A DNA stretch of 64,000 nucleotides from Rhizaria sp. SCN 62-66 (taxonomy: Eukaryota; Rhizaria, unplaced): positions 1 to 64,000 of the forward strand of contig MEDY01000016.1 in NCBI GenBank assembly GCA_001724265.1, read 5' to 3'. The translations under genes and the position numbers were made by a program. Of this stretch, positions 60,517-64,000 are shown one piece after another; positions within the stretch are counted from its first letter, which is position 1, and each line of letters starts with the position of its first letter. Under the pieces are notes generated by a model. It did no database searches. It had not been told where the DNA came from and was given only the letters and a program-made list of their open reading frames with translations.

Positions 60517-63459
60517 ATGCACCGCGCCATTGGGTCTTGCGTGCGGCAGCCGCAGCTGCTGCGGCGCGCCCACCGCGCCCTCTCCGGTGCCGCTCTCCCC
60601 GCCGCAGCCTCTGTTGCGACCGTTGCTCGCTCACAGCCGCAACTGTTGCAACAGTCGCGTGGCGCGATTACTCTCGCAGCCGCGCCCCTGCGCACGCTCT
60701 CCACGTCTGCTTACCTCAAGCCCCTGCCGCCCTCTCTGTCCGCTCTTGCCGTGCGCCCCATCACCGCGCACACCGTCGCCCGCCGTGACTACTCGTCCTC
60801 TGCTGCCCCGGCAGCCACTGCTGCCGCCGCTGCTGCGGCAGTCCCTGCCGCGCGCGACACGAGCTATCTGACGACGGCCTCTTCTCTCCCCGCGCCACCC
60901 TGCGTGCCCGCGCCGCGCGTGAACGCCGACGCGGCCTCTGCGCGCACGCTGCAGCACTGGGTGCGCGCGCACCGCGGCTTCGTCTCCCCCTCCGTCCACA
61001 TCGGCCCCGTCCTCTCGCAGCCGCAGTCGCACCCCACTGACGCCAGCGCTGCGGGCGTGAGTGCGCGTGCGGACGAGAGCAACTGGGGCGTGGTGGCGAC
61101 GCAGGACGTCCCCGCGGGCGCGCTGCTCATGTCCGTTCCCGTGGGGCTGTGTCTGTTCCCGCTGGAGCACCCGCTGGCCGCCGAGAGCGTGTCGCCACTG
61201 CCCGCGGCAGTCAACGCCGCCGAGACGGCGGTGACGGCGCAGACGGCCACGCGCGACGGCTCGCTCGCCTCGGCGCCCCTTGCCATCGCCGCGACCGGCG
61301 CGAGCGAGGAGCCGGAGCTGGTGCAGAGCCAGCGCTTCTTCGCCGTCGACGCCGCCAGCAAGGCGCAGCACTCGGCTGCTGTCGCCGCCGCGCTCGCCGC
61401 CGCGGACCCCGCCGCCGGCGCCGCCATCGCGGCCTCCGCCGCCAACGCCGCCGCCAACGCCACCGTGAGCGCGACTGCGACCGTGAGCGGGCCAGTGCTA
61501 CCGCAAGTCAAGCCGCTGGCGTCCCCTGCGCCGCGCCCGGACCAGGCGCGCCTGCCGGCCGACGTGCTGGCGCACAACCCGACCGCGGCGGCCAGCGCCG
61601 AGGACCCCGCGGTGCCGACGCTGCGGCGGCACGCGCGCGACCAGGGCGACGCGTTCTACCAGGCCGTGGCCACACTCGCCGCGGGCGTGCCCGACTCGTT
61701 CTTCCAGCTCCGCCTCGCGCTGCGCCTGCTCGCCGAGCGCGCCGCCGATACGTCCGTTTTCGCGCCCTACGTCAACTGTCTGCCCGCGACGTTCCCCACG
61801 CACCCGCTGTTCTTCTCGCAGGACGCGATGCAGGCGCTGCAGTACCAGCCGCTCGTCACCGAGACGACGCAGCGTGCGCGCACACTGCACCAGCTCGCGA
61901 CCGCGCTCAACACACCCGACGGCAAGGCCGCCGAGACGACGGCACAGCGTGCGGCCGCGGTCGCGTTCAACGGGTTTGACGTCTCGGCCGCGGACCTGGC
62001 CTGGGCCGTGTCGGCCGTGACGTCGCGTGCCTTCCGCGCGCCGCCGCTGCGCACCGCGCAGTACTCGCACTCCTACAACAGTGAGTCTGCTGCGAATTCT
62101 AGCAGCACTGGCCCGACAGTCGAGCGCAAGGACATTGAGGTGGGCGAGTCGTTCAAGGGCGAGCACCTGGCGATGATTCCCCTCATCGACATGCTCAACC
62201 ACTCGCTGGAGCCTAACGCCTACTCGAGCTTCCTGCGCGTCGACCCCACCGCTCCTGGCAAGGGCGGCTACCACGTCGCCCTGCGCGCGCTGCGTCCCAT
62301 CAAGGCCGGCGAGGAGCTCACGCTCAACTACTTCCGCCCGCGCACGAACTCCGGCGACGCCGGCGCTGTGGCCGCGGCGGCGCGCGCGGAGCTGGAGGAC
62401 CGCGCCGCCACTGGTTACACCACCGCCGCGAGCACAGCTTCTGGCTCTGCGGCGGCAAGCAAGAGCGTGCGCCCGCTGTCGTGGGGCGCCAACACGGCCG
62501 CTGCGGCGGTGGCGCAGGCGCTGGTGGACCCGGCGGACCTGTGGGGCGTGGCCTACACAGAGTCCTCGGACGAGACGCTGGTCAACTTCGGCTTCGTTCC
62601 GGCGTGGAACGCGCGCGACCGCTTCCGCCTCGAGCTCAACGTCGACCTGCTCAAGACGGCCATGACCATGGCGCTCGACTTGGGCGCCGACACGGAGAAG
62701 CTCGCCGCCGCCGCCGCGGCCGCCGCGACGGGCAGCGGCGACGGGACCGTGCCCGTGACCACGGCGCTGCAAGCGCAGGGGCTGGTGGCGGCCGCGCCGG
62801 GCGAGTTCACGGACCGCCAGCGCGAGCTCATCGACACCGTGCTGTCGCTGCCCGCGAGCATGCCGCTGTACGTCGGCTGGGGCGGCCCCTCGCCCGCGCT
62901 CGCCGCGCTGTGCCGCGTGCTGGCCGCCGGGACTTGCCGCGTTAACGCCGCTGGAGACCGCGAACAGTCGCCGCTGATCGACACCACGCTCGAGTTCGAG
63001 CGCGCGCGGGTCGAGTCCGAGGCGCGCGTCGAGGCCGCCCGCGCGGTGGCTGCGACGGCGCGCAGGGCGGACGATCTGGCGCGCATGCTGTGGGCCACGC
63101 GCGGCCGCATCCTTCCCTCGAGCAGCGCGAGCAGCAATGGAGACGCTGCGGGGAGCGAGATCGAGGCGAGGGACGCGCTGGCGGGCTGGGGCGCGGACCC
63201 GCTCACGGCTGAGAACGAGGCCGGCGCGCGCGCTGTGCTGTACAAGCTGCTGGTGCTGCACACGGCCATGTTCCGCGGCAAGCTGTCGCGCGACGCAGAG
63301 GCTATGGCCAAGGCGGCGGATAAAAAGGACGCTGCGGGGTTCATCGCGCTGCAGGTTGCGCGCGGCAAGAAGCAGATTTTGACGCACGCGCTGATGATGT
63401 TGGCCAGGGACTTGGAGCTGGATGAGAGCGTGCACGCGTGGCACAAGTCTCTTGTGTGA
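60517..63459 (+). CDS. LSMT/SETD3-type SET-domain protein methyltransferase, probably organellar
   Basis: Single-exon 980-aa protein ending in TGA. The first 75 residues (MHRAIGSCVRQPQLLRRAHR and on) are Arg/Ser/Ala-rich without acids, a likely mitochondrial presequence. The split SET domain of the Rubisco-LSMT/SETD3/SETD6 class is clear: NWGVVATQDVPAGALLMSVP at about 189, a long helical insert, IPLIDMLNHSLEPNA at about 552, and GEELTLNYF at about 598. The substrate-binding part LVNFGFVPAWNARDRFRLEL follows at about 688. The Asn-His-Ser of the cofactor site is intact. Such enzymes methylate Lys or His of single proteins such as Rubisco, aldolase, cytochrome c or actin; the substrate here is unknown. 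Long Ala-rich inserts make it about twice the normal size. Confidence 0.9.
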   Translation: MHRAIGSCVRQPQLLRRAHRALSGAALPAAASVATVARSQPQLLQQSRGAITLAAAPLRTLSTSAYLKPLPPSLSALAVRPITAHTVARRDYSSSAAPAATAAAAAAAVPAARDTSYLTTASSLPAPPCVPAPRVNADAASARTLQHWVRAHRGFVSPSVHIGPVLSQPQSHPTDASAAGVSARADESNWGVVATQDVPAGALLMSVPVGLCLFPLEHPLAAESVSPLPAAVNAAETAVTAQTATRDGSLASAPLAIAATGASEEPELVQSQRFFAVDAASKAQHSAAVAAALAAADPAAGAAIAASAANAAANATVSATATVSGPVLPQVKPLASPAPRPDQARLPADVLAHNPTAAASAEDPAVPTLRRHARDQGDAFYQAVATLAAGVPDSFFQLRLALRLLAERAADTSVFAPYVNCLPATFPTHPLFFSQDAMQALQYQPLVTETTQRARTLHQLATALNTPDGKAAETTAQRAAAVAFNGFDVSAADLAWAVSAVTSRAFRAPPLRTAQYSHSYNSESAANSSSTGPTVERKDIEVGESFKGEHLAMIPLIDMLNHSLEPNAYSSFLRVDPTAPGKGGYHVALRALRPIKAGEELTLNYFRPRTNSGDAGAVAAAARAELEDRAATGYTTAASTASGSAAASKSVRPLSWGANTAAAAVAQALVDPADLWGVAYTESSDETLVNFGFVPAWNARDRFRLELNVDLLKTAMTMALDLGADTEKLAAAAAAAATGSGDGTVPVTTALQAQGLVAAAPGEFTDRQRELIDTVLSLPASMPLYVGWGGPSPALAALCRVLAAGTCRVNAAGDREQSPLIDTTLEFERARVESEARVEAARAVAATARRADDLARMLWATRGRILPSSSASSNGDAAGSEIEARDALAGWGADPLTAENEAGARAVLYKLLVLHTAMFRGKLSRDAEAMAKAADKKDAAGFIALQVARGKKQILTHALMMLARDLELDESVHAWHKSLV

Positions 63460-64000
63460 AGACTCATTAATATGTTAAGCTTAATGTGAACATGAGTCTT
63501 TATCGTTGCTGGCTTTCCGCCGGTAACGTTGCTGGTTGTTCTAAAATATGGTCAGGAGGTATATTTATTTACTACGTGTAATAACACGTATCAATAATAC
63601 ATTATTTGGACAAAAGTAATCCTTGAGATACGGAAAGCTTTTGATGATGCAGAGTCATTGACAGATATCGTCTACGTGCCTCTAAGATGGGCTGGGAGAA
63701 CAAAAAGAAAGAACCATGGGATGGGAGTCGAACTAAAGGATGTACAATAAATTTGTTTTGTAAAACAAAAATAAATGTCCACCAGAAATGCAAATCTTCT
63801 TTGTTATTTCGTGCTTTTAGTGAAAAAGTAAATCCCAGCAAAAATGTAATACTTTTATAAGAAGTAAAAATGTTGATGAAAAGTTTGTAGCTCGGAACTT
63901 GAACACATGTTTACTGCTTTAACTTAAAATAAAATAATAAAGATTCTTATTATATCAGAATATTGATTGAATAAGGTGAAAAGAGACAGCACTAAGAGAT
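63460..64000. other. AT-rich region to window end
   Basis: 541 bp without a supported gene. It contains a short inverted repeat ACGTGT-AATA-ACACGT at about 63577 and AATAAA-like signals near 63930. A neighbouring gene may begin beyond the edge. Confidence 0.45.

Noticed and set aside
63700-63740. tRNA-like B-box (TTCGACTCCCATCCC on the minus strand)
   Set aside because: Flanking bases cannot form the T-stem and no matching acceptor or anticodon arm is present. No tRNA, including one with a CUA anticodon, was recognised in the window.

Overview
This is nuclear DNA from a unicellular eukaryote. Evidence: 17 confident or likely protein genes, 10 of them split by short GT-AG introns (about 98-283 bp), GC-rich exons with heavy Ala/Ser/Gly/Asn tracts, AT-rich introns and spacers, and purely eukaryotic protein families. 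I cannot name the lineage. A membrane ADAM protease, PPR-SMR and RTE1/TMEM222 families occur together and no plastid genes are seen. Genes lie on both strands with no operons; several are head-to-head over 0.3-0.7 kb.

The most important observation is that UAG looks like a sense codon. Five genes contain seven in-frame TAG codons (4472, 10524, 29524 on the minus strand, 38768, 40007, 50888, 51071). After each the same frame runs on, in three genes with recognisable repeat or domain structure on both sides, until TGA or TAA. No gene in the window needs TAG as its terminator: all confident ends are TGA or TAA. This implies UAG reassignment (amino acid undetermined) or, less likely, pervasive readthrough. 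Genes must be read through TAG to be annotated at full length.

Layout: 740-2428 saccharopine-dehydrogenase-like membrane oxidoreductase; 3197-4669 armadillo-like repeat protein (one TAG), followed by a small ORF and a broken copy of the arm-protein tail; 5812-6443 acyl-CoA-binding protein, head-to-head with 6723-8142 HOP2/PSMC3IP; 8763-11048 RTE1/TMEM222-family protein (one TAG); 11485-15260 DHX16/Prp2 spliceosomal helicase, head-to-head with 15562-17973 GPKOW/Spp2, its G-patch activator; 18611-19291 unknown acidic protein; 19762-20447 TMEM170-like protein; 20756-30217 giant Ala-rich WD40 protein (one TAG); 30693-32126 EF-hand-like protein, head-to-head with 32835-34245 an N-myristoylation-motif PP2C; 35738-43897 giant organellar PPR-SMR protein (two TAG); 44294-51127 giant Ser/Asn-rich orphan (two TAG); 51549-54684 ADAM metalloprotease; 55128-59802 SET-domain protein with RGG repeats, head-to-head with 60517-63459 an LSMT-type SET methyltransferase.

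Functional links: DHX16/Prp2 and GPKOW/Spp2 act together at spliceosome activation and share a 301-bp spacer. Introns mostly start GTACGT rather than GTAAGT (15 of 23 donors), which suggests an altered U1 snRNA or donor preference. All introns were inferred by eye from frame continuity and family sequence; none is transcript-supported.
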